Shown piece by piece: positions 54,896-64,000 of a stretch of 64,000 nt of DNA (the first letter of the stretch is position 1; each line of letters opens with the position of its first letter). Both the position numbers and the translations under genes were made by a program. The stretch covers positions 4,242,501-4,306,500 of the forward strand of contig NZ_CP050700.1 in the NCBI RefSeq assembly GCF_010646885.2, in the 5' to 3' direction. Source of the DNA: Desulfopila sp. IMCC35008 (GTDB lineage Bacteria; Desulfobacterota; Desulfobulbia; Desulfobulbales; Desulfocapsaceae). The notes under the pieces are model-generated. The model made no database searches. It saw nothing but the letters and a program-made list of their open reading frames with translations, and was not told the DNA's origin.

Positions 54896-56683
54896 TCACC
54901 TTCCCGCAATCTGTCCACTCATCTCCGCTGCATATTGATCGGCGTTAAGACCGGTCAAGAGATGTAATACAGAATCATCTATATGCACAACCGCACAGAT
55001 TCCTTTTTCCGCCAGGAGTCTTTCGTTAACACCTGAGAGATCTCGAATCCTCAACCGCAATCGGGTCTGAGCACACATTTCGACCATGGCAACATTATCG
55101 GCCCCACCCAGTGCAGCGAGCCACTCAGCCACTTTCTGCGGTGCATTCTGGTCACGAAGTTTCGGCTTGACTTCTTTCTCCTCATAACTCACCTCGGAAG
55201 GCTTATCGAGATCTGTCAGTTCAGCCTCATCCCCCGCAGTTTCCATATACAGCTTCATATCCGTCATCAGGTTCTCTGAGCGCGGACCGAATATTGCCTG
55301 AAGCCCGGTCCCTACGATTACCACACCAGCGGCTCCCAGGGCCTTCAACTTGTCCGGCCTGGCTTTACCAATATCCGCCACCTCAACCCGCAGGCGGGTG
55401 ATACAGGCATCCAGACTGACGATATTGCTCCGACCGCCAAATGCCAGGACCAGTTGGTTTGCCATGGTGTCCGCCGCAACATCACGGGCTTCCCCTATAT
55501 CTGCTTCGGCATCTTCACGGCCCGGTGTTTTCAGATCGAAAAGCTTGATAGCAAAACGAAACAGGAAATAATAGATTGATGCAAAGGTGGGACCCAGAAT
55601 AAAGATCAACCACGGCTTAATATCGATCGCATAAAACAGGACAAAGTCTATCAACCCGTGAGAAAAAGAATATCCCATACGCACGCCTAGAAGATACGTG
55701 ACGACATAGGCAATGGAGACCAGTACTGCGTGGACCAGATAGAGCAGCGGTGCCAGAAACATGAAGGCGAACTCGAGTGGTTCCGTAATGCCTGTAAGAA
55801 AGGATGTAAGAGCTGCGGAGAGCATGATACCTCCGGTCTTCACCTTGTTTTCCGGTTTTGCCATGTGATACATGGCCAGTGCCGCGGCGGGCAGACCAAA
55901 CATCTTGAAGACAAATCCACCGGCAAGAATGCCAGCTTCCCTGTCCCCGGCAAAGAACCTATTGATAACGCCCCGAACCACTTCACCGTCCGGTGTGGTA
56001 TAACTACCCAGTTCAAAAAAGAACGGGACATTCCAGATATGGTGCAACCCGAAGGGTATGAGCAATCTCTCTACGAACCCGTAAATGGCCACCGCAAGAG
56101 CTGTATTTCCTGTTGATGCAAAATCGGACAAGACATTGATAACATTCTGTACCGGGGGCCAGATAACACTGAGCAGGACGCCCAGGGCGATGGCAGAAAA
56201 CGCGGTGACGATGGGAACAAACCGCTTCCCTGCAAAAAAACCAAGATAGGCCGGCAGGCTTATCCGGAAGTACTTATTAAACAGGAAGGCCGCTAGACCT
56301 CCCACCAGAATTCCACCGAAGACCCCGGTGTCGATCGATTCCATCCCCATGACGGTCTGGGTCTCAAGCCCCAGAAGGTTGGCAGCAACCCCCATAGTGC
56401 CGACCATGACCGCATAGCCAACGGCAGCTGACAGGGCTGAGACACCATCGTTTTTAGTCAATCCCAGGGCCACACCCAGGGCAAAGAGGAGGGCCAGATT
56501 ACCAAAGATTGCACCTCCTGCTGACTTCATGAGATTGTTGACTATATCCGGAAAAACCGCAAACTCGGCACTGCCGACACCGAGCAGGATACCGGCCGCC
56601 GGCAGCAGGGCAACGGGAAGCATGAGCGATTTGCCGATCTTCTGCAGGAAGGCAAAGGAGTTATTCCATAATGTTTTGATCAT
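54896..56683 (-). CDS. ptsG: Glucose-type PTS permease, IIC plus two IIB-like domains
   Basis: The start is ATG 56683 (MIKTLWNNSFAFLQKIGKSL), 4 bp after the stop of the upstream gene and after GAGGTAGAAAG, giving 595 residues. The IIC domain (1-390) closely follows the E. coli PtsG pattern (LMLPVALLPAAGILLGVGSA, FGLHHIWNVPF, SFLTGITEPLEFAFM). The first IIB domain (about 415-490) has the phosphocysteine motif LDACITRLRV. A second, diverged IIB-like domain (about 515-590) keeps Cys in VEMCAQTRLRL. The protein imports and phosphorylates glucose or a close analogue. Glucose specificity is inferred from resemblance; N-acetylglucosamine is the alternative. Confidence 0.92.
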   Translation of the reverse strand: MIKTLWNNSFAFLQKIGKSLMLPVALLPAAGILLGVGSAEFAVFPDIVNNLMKSAGGAIFGNLALLFALGVALGLTKNDGVSALSAAVGYAVMVGTMGVAANLLGLETQTVMGMESIDTGVFGGILVGGLAAFLFNKYFRISLPAYLGFFAGKRFVPIVTAFSAIALGVLLSVIWPPVQNVINVLSDFASTGNTALAVAIYGFVERLLIPFGLHHIWNVPFFFELGSYTTPDGEVVRGVINRFFAGDREAGILAGGFVFKMFGLPAAALAMYHMAKPENKVKTGGIMLSAALTSFLTGITEPLEFAFMFLAPLLYLVHAVLVSIAYVVTYLLGVRMGYSFSHGLIDFVLFYAIDIKPWLIFILGPTFASIYYFLFRFAIKLFDLKTPGREDAEADIGEARDVAADTMANQLVLAFGGRSNIVSLDACITRLRVEVADIGKARPDKLKALGAAGVVIVGTGLQAIFGPRSENLMTDMKLYMETAGDEAELTDLDKPSEVSYEEKEVKPKLRDQNAPQKVAEWLAALGGADNVAMVEMCAQTRLRLRIRDLSGVNERLLAEKGICAVVHIDDSVLHLLTGLNADQYAAEMSGQIAGR

Positions 56684-56687
56684 CTTT

Positions 56688-59213
56688 CTACCTCGCGTTT
56701 CCAACCAGTTCACGAACCTCCGAACCGGAAATTGCATTCAGACTCTTTTCGGCAAGGAGCTGGCAGTCAGCCACCGTCCATTTTCTCACCTCAGCTTTTA
56801 TTGACGGCAGGGCTGGCACAGAAACCGATAGCTCATCCACACCAAGACCGATCAGAATAGGGACCGCATCGGGGTCGGAAGCCAGCCCTCCACAGATCCC
56901 CAGCCATTTACCGTGCTGATGTGCACCTTTTACCGCCAACTCTATTAACCGGAGAATAGCCGGATCCATGGCATCGATCTTGGCGGCAAGCTTTGGGTGG
57001 CCTCGATCCATAGCAAGGCTGTACTGGGTCAGGTCATTCGTGCCAACAGAGAAAAAATCCACCTCCCTGGCAAACTGCTCCGCCATGACAGCAGTTGACG
57101 GAACCTCAATCATAATCCCGACCTCTATAGGTTCGACACCAAGTTTCTCCTGCTCTTCCGCCAGCATGGCACGGGCATCGCGCAGCTCCTGTATAGTCGC
57201 TATCATGGGAAACATGATGCATATCCTGCCATGGGCTCCGGCACGAAGAACAGCACGGGCCTGGGCCCTGAAGATTTCCGGCCTCTCGAGACCAATACGG
57301 ATTCCTCTCTGGCCGAGAAAAGGATTCTCCTCCACCGGCATGGGCAGATAGGGAAGCGGTTTATCACCACCCACATCCAAGGTCCGGACAATGAGTGGAT
57401 ATCCGTCGAGTGCCAGCAATATGTCTCGGTACACTTCATACTGCTCATCTTCAGTCGGTGCGGTCGTTCTCTCCAGAAAAAGAAATTCCGAACGAAGCAG
57501 ACCGACGCCTTCTCCACCAAGCTTAATTGACTCCCTCGCACCCTCCAGCCCGCCGATATTGGCCACCACCTCAAGCCGTTTTCCATCTTTGGTCACCGCA
57601 GGCTCACCAGATGCTGCAAGATCTTTTTCCTTTTGCTCTTTAATGGCTGCCTGCCGGGACAGGGTCTCTTCCCGAAGTTCATCGGACGGGTTAATCCTGA
57701 GTGTGCCTCTATTTCCATCCAGAATCAGCGGGGTTCCGTCTTCTATTTCAAGAATTGCGGCTTCTATTCCAGCCACCGCTGCAATATCGAGTGCCCTGGC
57801 TAGAATTGCAACATGAGAGGTTGCGCCACCCGTTGTGGTACAGAATCCTTTCACTTTTTCAGTATCCAGAGTAGCGGTGAAGGATGGAGTCAGCTCTTCG
57901 GCCAGGAGTATGGCACTTCCAGGCAGTTGCAGTTCTTCCGCCTCTTTACCGGTGAGAATTCTCAGGACCCGTTTCCCCACATCTCGCAAATCATTTGCCC
58001 TGCCGGCAAGTACCTCGTTTTTCAGGACAGCGAGCTGATCCGCGTAAGAAGAGTAGCTCTTCTGCCAGGCGTATTCAGCGCTCTTTCCTTTTGCGATCAG
58101 ACTTCGCGTAATATCCAGCAAATCAGGATCATCGAGTATCTCCCGATGAGCGGCAAAAATAGCAGCCTTCGCCGGATCCGAATGCATGTGCAAGTTCATC
58201 TGCAGTGCTTCCAGATAGTTTTTCGACTCCTCGATAGCAGCATCGATACGAACATTTTCCCGGTGAGAATCCTCCGCCTCTTCTTCGTACTCGAAACGTT
58301 CCTCCTGTATCCTCACTGCGGTACCCACCGCAATACCAGGTGCTGCCGCTACGCCAAGCAAGAGATCAGGGTCCCCACTCTTAGGGCCCTGGGCCGGTGT
58401 CATCTCTTCAGGAATCTCAACTGACGCTGGTGAGATCACCGGTGCCGTCCCTTCATCACCCAGTCCGCTCTGAAGTTCAGGAAGGATTTCAGCGACTGCC
58501 GCCTCACCATCCGGCCCCACTGCCCGTAACTGCACTTTGTCACGATAGGCTACATTGAGCTTCATGATACCGACTACAGACTTTGCATTGGCCCTCTCTT
58601 CGCCTTTTATCAGTTCAATCCGTGCCGCAAATTTCTTCGCCAACCCTGCGAGCACCGCTGCGGGCCTTGCATGCAGGCCTGTCATGTTGGGAATGATCAC
58701 AGCCTCGGAAACACTCTCAACGCCGCCCCCCTCATCCTCCAAGCCGCCATCCTCAGCAATGGTCACCGTCATAAGATCGGTTTGACCACTTTCCGCCCTC
58801 CCCTCCGCCTTCTCAACTCCGGCAATAATCTCTCCATTGGTCAGGATGATCTGGGTCAGAAGGCTTTTCGCATTGGTGGCTACGTAATCGAGATCGAACA
58901 CTATCAGTTTGTCACCTGCCTGTACGGCCTGTCCCTCCTCGACCAGGGCGTCGAAACCTTTGCCCTTTAACGCCACCGTATCAATACCGACATGCAGCAT
59001 CACCTCAAGCCCGGAACTGTGGGTAATTGTCACCGCATGACCGGCACTGTGCAGCTGGGTCACCTGCCCCCCAAGTGGCGCTGTCAGTTCATTGGAAATC
59101 GGATCAATTGAAATACCGTCCCCCACCATTTTCTGGGAAAATACCGGATCGGGTACCTGTTCAATGGGATATATGACACCCGACAACGGAGCCTTAACAA
59201 TAACTTTCTCCAT
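56688..59213 (-). CDS. Fused PTS energy-coupling protein: IIA(Glc)-HPr-enzyme I
   Basis: 841 residues with ribosome site AGAGGAAG. Domain 1 (1-125) is IIA of the Crr type with active His74 (MLHVGIDTV). Domain 2 (about 168-250) is HPr with TGLHARPA (phospho-His) and the NAKSVVGIM region. Domain 3 (about 286-841) is enzyme I with the phospho-His loop GGATSHVAILAR, the PEP-binding blocks LRSEFLFLER, DVGGDKPLPYL and NPFLGQRGIRI, and the active Cys in GICGGLASDP. The fusion resembles NagF and other multiphosphoryl transfer proteins, so one polypeptide carries phosphate from PEP to the IICB encoded 4 bp downstream. No separate HPr kinase is seen here. Confidence 0.95.
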   Translation of the reverse strand: MEKVIVKAPLSGVIYPIEQVPDPVFSQKMVGDGISIDPISNELTAPLGGQVTQLHSAGHAVTITHSSGLEVMLHVGIDTVALKGKGFDALVEEGQAVQAGDKLIVFDLDYVATNAKSLLTQIILTNGEIIAGVEKAEGRAESGQTDLMTVTIAEDGGLEDEGGGVESVSEAVIIPNMTGLHARPAAVLAGLAKKFAARIELIKGEERANAKSVVGIMKLNVAYRDKVQLRAVGPDGEAAVAEILPELQSGLGDEGTAPVISPASVEIPEEMTPAQGPKSGDPDLLLGVAAAPGIAVGTAVRIQEERFEYEEEAEDSHRENVRIDAAIEESKNYLEALQMNLHMHSDPAKAAIFAAHREILDDPDLLDITRSLIAKGKSAEYAWQKSYSSYADQLAVLKNEVLAGRANDLRDVGKRVLRILTGKEAEELQLPGSAILLAEELTPSFTATLDTEKVKGFCTTTGGATSHVAILARALDIAAVAGIEAAILEIEDGTPLILDGNRGTLRINPSDELREETLSRQAAIKEQKEKDLAASGEPAVTKDGKRLEVVANIGGLEGARESIKLGGEGVGLLRSEFLFLERTTAPTEDEQYEVYRDILLALDGYPLIVRTLDVGGDKPLPYLPMPVEENPFLGQRGIRIGLERPEIFRAQARAVLRAGAHGRICIMFPMIATIQELRDARAMLAEEQEKLGVEPIEVGIMIEVPSTAVMAEQFAREVDFFSVGTNDLTQYSLAMDRGHPKLAAKIDAMDPAILRLIELAVKGAHQHGKWLGICGGLASDPDAVPILIGLGVDELSVSVPALPSIKAEVRKWTVADCQLLAEKSLNAISGSEVRELVGNAR

Positions 59214-59237
59214 GTCTTTCTTCCTCTTGAAGTGAAG

Positions 59238-60521
59238 TTATAAATTCACGTTGAATTTGAGACCAAAAACCGTGACATCGGAAAAATCCTCCGAGCCGTT
59301 GGGATTGGTAATAAACTGCATGGAAGGCATCAGCTGCACACCGTAGCCCAAAACAAGATTGTAGGTGATTTCCAGAATGGTTTCAGCTTCGCGTTCTTTT
59401 CCACTTACAAAGTCGTGGGTATAGGTATTGTATTCGGAATGCTCGGCATAGGTGATCATCATCCCCAGTCGGTCACGGTCTCTTGACGGAATCAAACCCT
59501 CGTACATGAAACCCAGGGTATAAGTCATCGGCAGGGCCGATATCTCATCGTCACTGTTGGCAACGATTGACCCAAAAACGGCAAGTCCCTGCGTCATACT
59601 GCCCTCTTCTCGAAAGAGCATCCAGTCAGCAAGCAACCAGACAGAGTTTTGTCCATCGGTCACTTCACCCGTTTTCATATTTGCAAAATCACCGGTGTGA
59701 TGACTGGCACCGAGTTTGATGACCTTCTGGGCACCGCCGGCAGCTGCACGATCAAAATAAAGCTGCAATTCACCGGCAACTGCGGCCCCGTTCTCACCAA
59801 GACTCCAATCCCAGCCGTTGCTTTCCTGCTCCATCCAGCCGCCGTCAAACACACCCAGCCTCAACTCCACCATATCTCCCGCTTTAATAGCGGTATGGAT
59901 ACCCGCAGTGGCATCCGGATAGGCATTCAGGGCATAAGGAGTAAATACTCCTTTGGGGCTGCCGCAGATGGCATTGTTCATGAAATTGCAGTACAGGTCG
60001 GAACGCAGGAAAAGATCATTCATGACCAGTCTTCCGTAATCTATGGACCAGTTATCGCCAAGAGTTGTGGTCAACTGGAAGTTGACAAGCTTGGTGGTCT
60101 GGCCGCCAAACGCTTCCTGGCTCTTGTTAAAATATTCACCATAAACATACCGTCCGTCTTCCGCCAAACCAGGTACCACATATTCTTCAGATAAGTTATC
60201 ACCACTCCTGCTGGAATATTTTGCCAGGAAAGTAGTATTGGGAACATGAATGAGGTTCTGGAGATCCAGGCGGACTTCGATGTTTATATTGTGAAGATAC
60301 GTATCCTCATATTCGTACCCCCCGGCAATGAGTACTGCGGGTTCGGCAGTATAACTGAGCCCGACCTGCACTCCCGCATCATGGAGTTTGGTTCTGTACC
60401 CACCCCAGTCACCCGCTATGTAATCCTGGGATGAATAGAGTTCTCCCGCACCTGCCTCAAAAGTGATAGAACAAAAGGACACAATGACAATGACACGGCA
60501 TAAACAGCGAAATATCTTCAT
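59238..60521 (-). CDS. OprB-type carbohydrate-selective porin
   Basis: 427 residues after AAGGAGATCATT. A signal peptide covers about 1-26. The mature protein begins with the OprB hallmark YIAGDWGGYRTKLHDAGV and continues with about 16 amphipathic beta strands, ending in FGLKFNVNL with a C-terminal aromatic pattern. It should be an outer-membrane channel for sugars. It is the first gene of the operon, 24 bp before the fused PTS protein, which strongly suggests uptake of the same sugar. A sigma-70-like promoter lies upstream. Confidence 0.93.
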   Translation of the reverse strand: MKIFRCLCRVIVIVSFCSITFEAGAGELYSSQDYIAGDWGGYRTKLHDAGVQVGLSYTAEPAVLIAGGYEYEDTYLHNINIEVRLDLQNLIHVPNTTFLAKYSSRSGDNLSEEYVVPGLAEDGRYVYGEYFNKSQEAFGGQTTKLVNFQLTTTLGDNWSIDYGRLVMNDLFLRSDLYCNFMNNAICGSPKGVFTPYALNAYPDATAGIHTAIKAGDMVELRLGVFDGGWMEQESNGWDWSLGENGAAVAGELQLYFDRAAAGGAQKVIKLGASHHTGDFANMKTGEVTDGQNSVWLLADWMLFREEGSMTQGLAVFGSIVANSDDEISALPMTYTLGFMYEGLIPSRDRDRLGMMITYAEHSEYNTYTHDFVSGKEREAETILEITYNLVLGYGVQLMPSMQFITNPNGSEDFSDVTVFGLKFNVNL

Positions 60522-60697
60522 AATGATCTCCTTGAAGGTTCAAACCATTATCAAAACAACCTGTACCCGGTAACAACCGTTCGCCTACCATAAATGAAAA
60601 AAATACGCTATCCGGACGGCCAGGAATATGACGGAAGCACTCGCCTGGAATTCACTGTAAGACCACAGCAGCTGAACTTCTTTGGGATAATAATTAT

Positions 60698-60726
60698 TTA
60701 ATACATAACAGGATATTGTCTGTCAA
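60698..60726 (-). promoter_or_regulatory. Sigma-70-like promoter of the oprB-PTS operon
   Basis: Minus strand TTGACA (60726-60721), 17-bp spacer, TATTAA (60703-60698). The -35 box overlaps the stop codon of the upstream DUF72 gene. The leader to the OprB ATG is about 170 bp. It contains CCAGG/CCTGG inverted words near 60622-60655 that could fold. Confidence 0.65.
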
Positions 60727-61604
60727 GTTGCATCCAGGGGATATTTTTCAGCCGCTGTCTGTCGGATCTTCTCAATCGTCCGTGGCGCAGAACCCTCAAA
60801 GTGATTGTTCACGTAGACACACGGCTCGACATGTCGTAATCGCAGGTCGGCCACCATCCCAACCAGGTTTCGAATCTCCTGGTCCTTCGGAGTAACTATC
60901 CGGCTCCAATCTTTGCCGGTCTGTTCCTCAATACCTTTCCGGTCCGGGCCATGTAGTCTGATTACCGATTTGCCCTGGATCTTTTCACGATGTTTCCGGT
61001 ACAGGTCAAAAATGGACGGCATGTAATACCCTTGCAGGAAAACATGGTAGAGGCACTTCTCTGCCAGGAAATCAAAGTACCGGGAGTTTAACCATTTTGC
61101 GTTCCTGAGTTCTACGAAATATGGGAAGTCGGATGGGAGCTGTTCTGCAAACTCGCCGAACCGGTCAAAGAACTCGCCCGGTCTTGGCATCTTCTGCTTA
61201 TTGAGGTATTCAAACTGAAAAATAACTGCCCCCAGTTTTGGGTGCAGCGGTTCCAGGCTATCCAGGAACCTATGCATCAAATCCACAGATAGAAAGTAAG
61301 GGTTGGGCTGTAATGGTCCAGGGACTTTGCCCTTCTTGTAATGGTGAGTAAGAGTAATGCTGTTGGGTGCTTTTACGCAAAAGGTAAAATCACCGGGAAC
61401 TGAGGCAGCGTATTCACGGACTACGGCAGGCTTGGGAAGAACTACCTTGTCACCGGCGAACAAACTCCAGAACCATTGATCAACTTCAACGGTCCTGTAG
61501 TGCTGACTGTACTCATGCAGATAATTGGCCGGTTTCCCGGATGAGTAAACCAAACCTTGCCATGACTCGTATTTCCAGCTGCAGGTGCCAATTTGAATAT
61601 CCAT
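60723..61604 (-). CDS. DUF72 (YecE-like) family protein
   Basis: 293 residues beginning IQIGTCSWKYESWQG, then YRTVEVDQWFW and CVKAPNSITLTHHYKKGK, the fixed blocks of DUF72, a TIM-barrel fold of unknown activity. Later blocks are VIFQFEY and FVELRNAKW. No membrane segment. It ends inside the promoter of the oprB operon but lies ahead of it, so it is not needed for the uptake system. Function unknown. Confidence 0.9.
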   Translation of the reverse strand: MDIQIGTCSWKYESWQGLVYSSGKPANYLHEYSQHYRTVEVDQWFWSLFAGDKVVLPKPAVVREYAASVPGDFTFCVKAPNSITLTHHYKKGKVPGPLQPNPYFLSVDLMHRFLDSLEPLHPKLGAVIFQFEYLNKQKMPRPGEFFDRFGEFAEQLPSDFPYFVELRNAKWLNSRYFDFLAEKCLYHVFLQGYYMPSIFDLYRKHREKIQGKSVIRLHGPDRKGIEEQTGKDWSRIVTPKDQEIRNLVGMVADLRLRHVEPCVYVNNHFEGSAPRTIEKIRQTAAEKYPLDAT

Positions 61605-61771
61605 GTTTACTATTATTCATCATCGTCCAAGCGGATGCAATATCAGGGCAATGATTTTCTCCCGACTACGTGATTCCACGACTCGAGTGAACTAGATGAG
61701 CTTATTCGTATTTACTGTATGCCGGGCTCCCATCTCATTGTCTGATAATTTGAGCCCGGAAAAATACACGT

Positions 61772-61903
61772 CTACTCTTCATGAAGTGTAAAGCTCCTGA
61801 GGTCTCCAGCACGGATTAATTTTATCACGTGGTCACAGTAAGTGTCTTCGGCCTCTTTCGGCAGAATCGGTTGTAGTTCTTCTTTCGAGATGTTTGCAGT
61901 CAT
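61772..61903 (-). CDS. Small hypothetical ORF (43 residues)
   Basis: The minus-strand frame MTANISKEELQPILPKEAED ... SFTLHEE has soluble, protein-like composition and a possible GGGTG ribosome site. No family is recognised. It may be a short remnant of a longer gene. A GCCGGGCTC/GAGCCCGG inverted repeat lies just beyond its stop (about 61720-61760). Confidence 0.3.
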   Translation of the reverse strand: MTANISKEELQPILPKEAEDTYCDHVIKLIRAGDLRSFTLHEE

Positions 61904-62260
61904 TCATGCTCTTACACCCCTGAAACAGATAGTGCTTCATCGTTGAGCATGAAGAATACATGAGGATGGGGTGTCATATGATAACTCCCCTCCAATTTTC
62001 TTGTCGGTGAGGACATTGTACCTGGCAACATCAATGTGGGGAGTGGCTAAACCAGGGATTATCGAGGTGAAAGACAGATGAACGTTGTATTAACCGAATC
62101 GGGGCACATAGCGGGGACAGTATAACCGCCTTCAAATTTGCTACAGAGTACAAAAGCAAGCACAGTACTGATTTTTTTTCACATACGAATAGCTTGAACA
62201 CTGGTATGTCAGTTTTTATAACTTGACTAAAAGGTCACTCAACACCTATACAGACCAATG
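61904..62260. other. Intergenic decay zone, no supported gene
   Basis: No intact gene is seen. A minus-strand stretch near 62085-62140 reads EGGYTVPAMCPDS and ends soon after; it faintly recalls HicB-type proteins but is too short to assign. Confidence 0.4.
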
Positions 62261-63309
62261 TTAAGAAAATATTTGTAAATATTCAGAAAACACAAAAGTC
62301 CGATTTCGTTTATAACCAGTCATTTCCTTTAAAATGCCATATTCCTCAAAATCAAGAATCAGTGAGCTTGCTGTATTCGTCTGTCGTCTAGCATGAAACT
62401 GAGGCATAATCTCTCGCTCTATCCGCTCCTTCAGTTCCAGAATCGATTTAAATACACCAATAGACCGTTCAGCGGTATCTTGAACTCCGATCAGAAAATA
62501 TCGAAGCCAAACTGACATATCATTTTTTGATCGCGCTAGTGTCAAATGATCATAGTAATCTAACCTATTTCTTTCAAAGTAATCGGAAAGATACAGAGCT
62601 GGTTTATGGAGCAGATTGAAGTTTGCAAAATATAGTGCAATCAAGAGTCGCCCAAGGCATCCATTACCATCGAGAAACGGATGTATGGTTTCGAACTGAT
62701 AATGGAGTATTCCAACACGGATAAGATGTGGAACATGGATTTCGTCATTATGAACGAAGTTCTACAGATCAGTCATCAATTCTGCCAGATGTTCATGGTG
62801 TGGTGGTATAAACACCGCATTCTTCAAGCTAGGGCCAAGCCAATTCTGGCTTTTACGGAATTCGCCAGGTAGCTTTTGCTCACCTCTCACTCCCTGCATC
62901 AGTACCTAATGTGTTTCTCGCAATAGTCGTGTCGAGAGAGGCAAAGTCTGAAGTCGTTCGATGGAGAAGTTCACAGCTTTTATGTAATTCTGAACCTCTT
63001 CCCAATCGTCTCTTCGCTCCGGATCGACATCTGCACATCAACAAAGGCCTCTTCCATATTGGTACGCGTACCTTCAATTCGGCTAGAGGTAGTCGCCTCC
63101 TTAGTAATGTGCATTTTAATAAAGAAATCGACATCGGGTACGAGCTGCGAGAAAGCGTTCAATTCACCCAATAGCCTGTTCGCATCATCGAGCAGAGTTA
63201 CCAGCTCCGGTTCATCCACATGCCAAGCATGATTGATTCGCTCCGGTAAAAAGCTCTTGTACTCGTACTGCTGTTCGTATTTTCCTGAAATGTATTCAGA
63301 TATCTTCAT
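62261..63309 (-). pseudogene. Fic-domain protein (AMPylase family), inactivated
   Basis: From ATG 63309 (MKISEYISGKYEQQ) a Fic N-terminal domain with the inhibitory motif SSRIEGT runs into a one-base frameshift near 63026-63036. The next frame continues DPERRDDWEEVQ but meets TAG after RLLRETH (about 62911) and a second TAG after HLAELMTDL (62762-62764). It then runs on in frame through HPFLDGNGCLGR to a normal C-terminus. The Fic core motif has Cys where Arg is usual in GNGR. Three disruptions plus the altered motif mean no working enzyme. Fic proteins transfer AMP or similar groups to target proteins. Resemblance of the pieces to one full-length Fic protein is clear. Confidence 0.88.
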
Positions 63310-63523
63310 CACTCTTCCCAATTTTCTTCGGACTCAGCTTATATTCAAGCTTCTTTGCTTTACGAGGAGGTGCAATTTTGACCGTTGAAAAAGAATCAAC
63401 AATCACTGCAAGAAAAACTTTTGTAACAACTTGCTGTTCAAAGAGGAGTTCAAGAAAGGTAGTGTATCTACGGGCGAGATGGAGGGTTTTTCCATGGCTT
63501 TTGGTGTAGAGAGATCTTTTCAT
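63296..63523 (-). CDS. Small basic ORF upstream of the Fic pseudogene
   Basis: 75 residues, rich in Lys and Arg (MKRSLYTKSHGKTLHLARRY...). An AGGACTGAGAG ribosome site precedes the ATG, and the stop overlaps the Fic start by 14 bp, like a two-gene module. No family recognised. It could be a former partner of the Fic protein or another remnant. Confidence 0.4.
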   Translation of the reverse strand: MKRSLYTKSHGKTLHLARRYTTFLELLFEQQVVTKVFLAVIVDSFSTVKIAPPRKAKKLEYKLSPKKIGKSDEDI

Positions 63524-63740
63524 CTCTCTCAGTCCTTATGCGGCACGTAGCCGTAAAGGCACTGCCATACGGAAATATTAAATACAGTAGGAATTTCTTA
63601 ATAAATCCGGAATCGGTTACAACTGCGGGAGAACAGACTAGAGCTTGTGATTTTACTAGCTTTGGAGGTCATAAGATTCCTTGATGACTAAAATATTCGA
63701 ACCTGCCTACCATTTGCCTACCAGCACCCCATAAACGACA

Positions 63741-63774
63741 AAAGGGGTTACAGCCTATTAGCTGTAACCCCTTT
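63741..63774. terminator. Perfect 14-bp hairpin, bidirectional terminator
   Basis: AAAGGGGTTACAGC and GCTGTAACCCCTTT pair around the loop CTATTA, with T-rich tails in both directions. It lies 7 bp beyond the CCA end of a tRNA 3' fragment, as expected for a tRNA terminator. Confidence 0.85.
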
Positions 63775-63781
63775 ATTTAAC

Positions 63782-63805
63782 TGGTGGCGATGCAGGGAAC
63801 CGAAC
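63782..63805 (-). repeat. tRNA 3'-end fragment, probable attachment-site scar
   Basis: The minus strand reads GTTCGGTT, then CCCTGCATCGCCACCA, that is a T loop, the 3' side of the T stem, the 3' acceptor strand and CCA. The rest of a tRNA is absent to the right. Island integration at a tRNA 3' end leaves just such a displaced copy, so an element probably extends to the right of the window. Confidence 0.6.
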
Positions 63806-64000
63806 AGATAAGATATGACAATGATTTTAAAGACTTTGATACTCTAAAAACCGCACACAAAGCCCCCAAAAAGGCCCCCAAAACCTAAATACTGAAATTT
63901 GCAATATTTTATTTCGGCCTCAAATTTTTCAAATTTTGCTGATTAAATTCCCTCCTGAAAGGCTATTTTCGAGCCCATTCTCAATCATCCTCGAGGAAAT
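63806..64000. other. Edge sequence, possibly start of an integrated element
   Basis: AT-rich, with the near-direct repeat AAAGCCCCCAAAAAGGCCCCCAAAA at about 63859-63884. No gene is visible before the window ends. Confidence 0.35.

Noticed and set aside
62085..62140. EGGYTV fragment resembling HicB antitoxin
   Set aside because: Too short, no start, and the match is to a common motif.

Overview
The window looks like a Gram-negative, deltaproteobacterial (Desulfobacterota, perhaps Desulfobulbales) chromosome. The pointers are a selenocysteine tRNA, a PEP-CTERM protein, a double-cubane-cluster protein with its activating ATPase, a nickel lactate-racemase family protein, and lipoprotein and outer-membrane porin genes. 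The taxonomic call is inference from gene content; no rRNA or marker gene is present.

Region 1 (1 to about 35.3 kb) behaves like accessory DNA next to the tRNA-Sec gene. From right to left on the minus strand it holds the tRNA-Sec gene (35195-35292), a tyrosine recombinase lying just beyond the tRNA 3' end and split by an IS5/IS1182-like element, a PEP-CTERM protein, a 2425-residue multidomain secreted protein (lipase-like, two tandem caspase-like domains, leucine-rich repeats), a decayed duplicate of the PEP-CTERM/giant-gene junction, and a three-gene operon. That operon encodes a 2949-residue protein ending in an NlpC/P60-like peptidase domain, a 340-residue beta-propeller protein, and a protein of at least 4085 residues that runs off the left edge. 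The coding sequence here is visibly AT-richer than region 2. The layout suggests a selC-type genomic island devoted to giant exported modular proteins.

Region 2 (35.4 to 61.6 kb) is core-like: a small acidic protein, two PlsC-type acyltransferases, an SLC13-type anion permease, an SH3 lipoprotein, a Cache-HAMP-GGDEF diguanylate cyclase, an OafA-type O-acyltransferase with an unusual middle domain, an MFS transporter, a translationally coupled lipoprotein/DUF3047 pair, the DCCP/activase pair, a cyclic-nucleotide-binding/DUF4388 regulator, a LarA homologue, a Tat-type dienelactone hydrolase and a sugar-uptake operon. The uptake operon reads OprB porin, then a IIA-HPr-EI fusion, then a PtsG-like IICB. 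Sugar would cross the outer membrane through OprB, be phosphorylated by IICB, and receive phosphate from phosphoenolpyruvate through the single fused energy-coupling protein.

Region 3 (61.6 to 64 kb) is decaying DNA. It carries a Fic-family gene broken by one frameshift and two nonsense codons, a small unknown ORF before it, a strong bidirectional hairpin terminator, and a 24-nt tRNA 3'-end fragment that looks like the attachment-site scar of another integrated element lying to the right.
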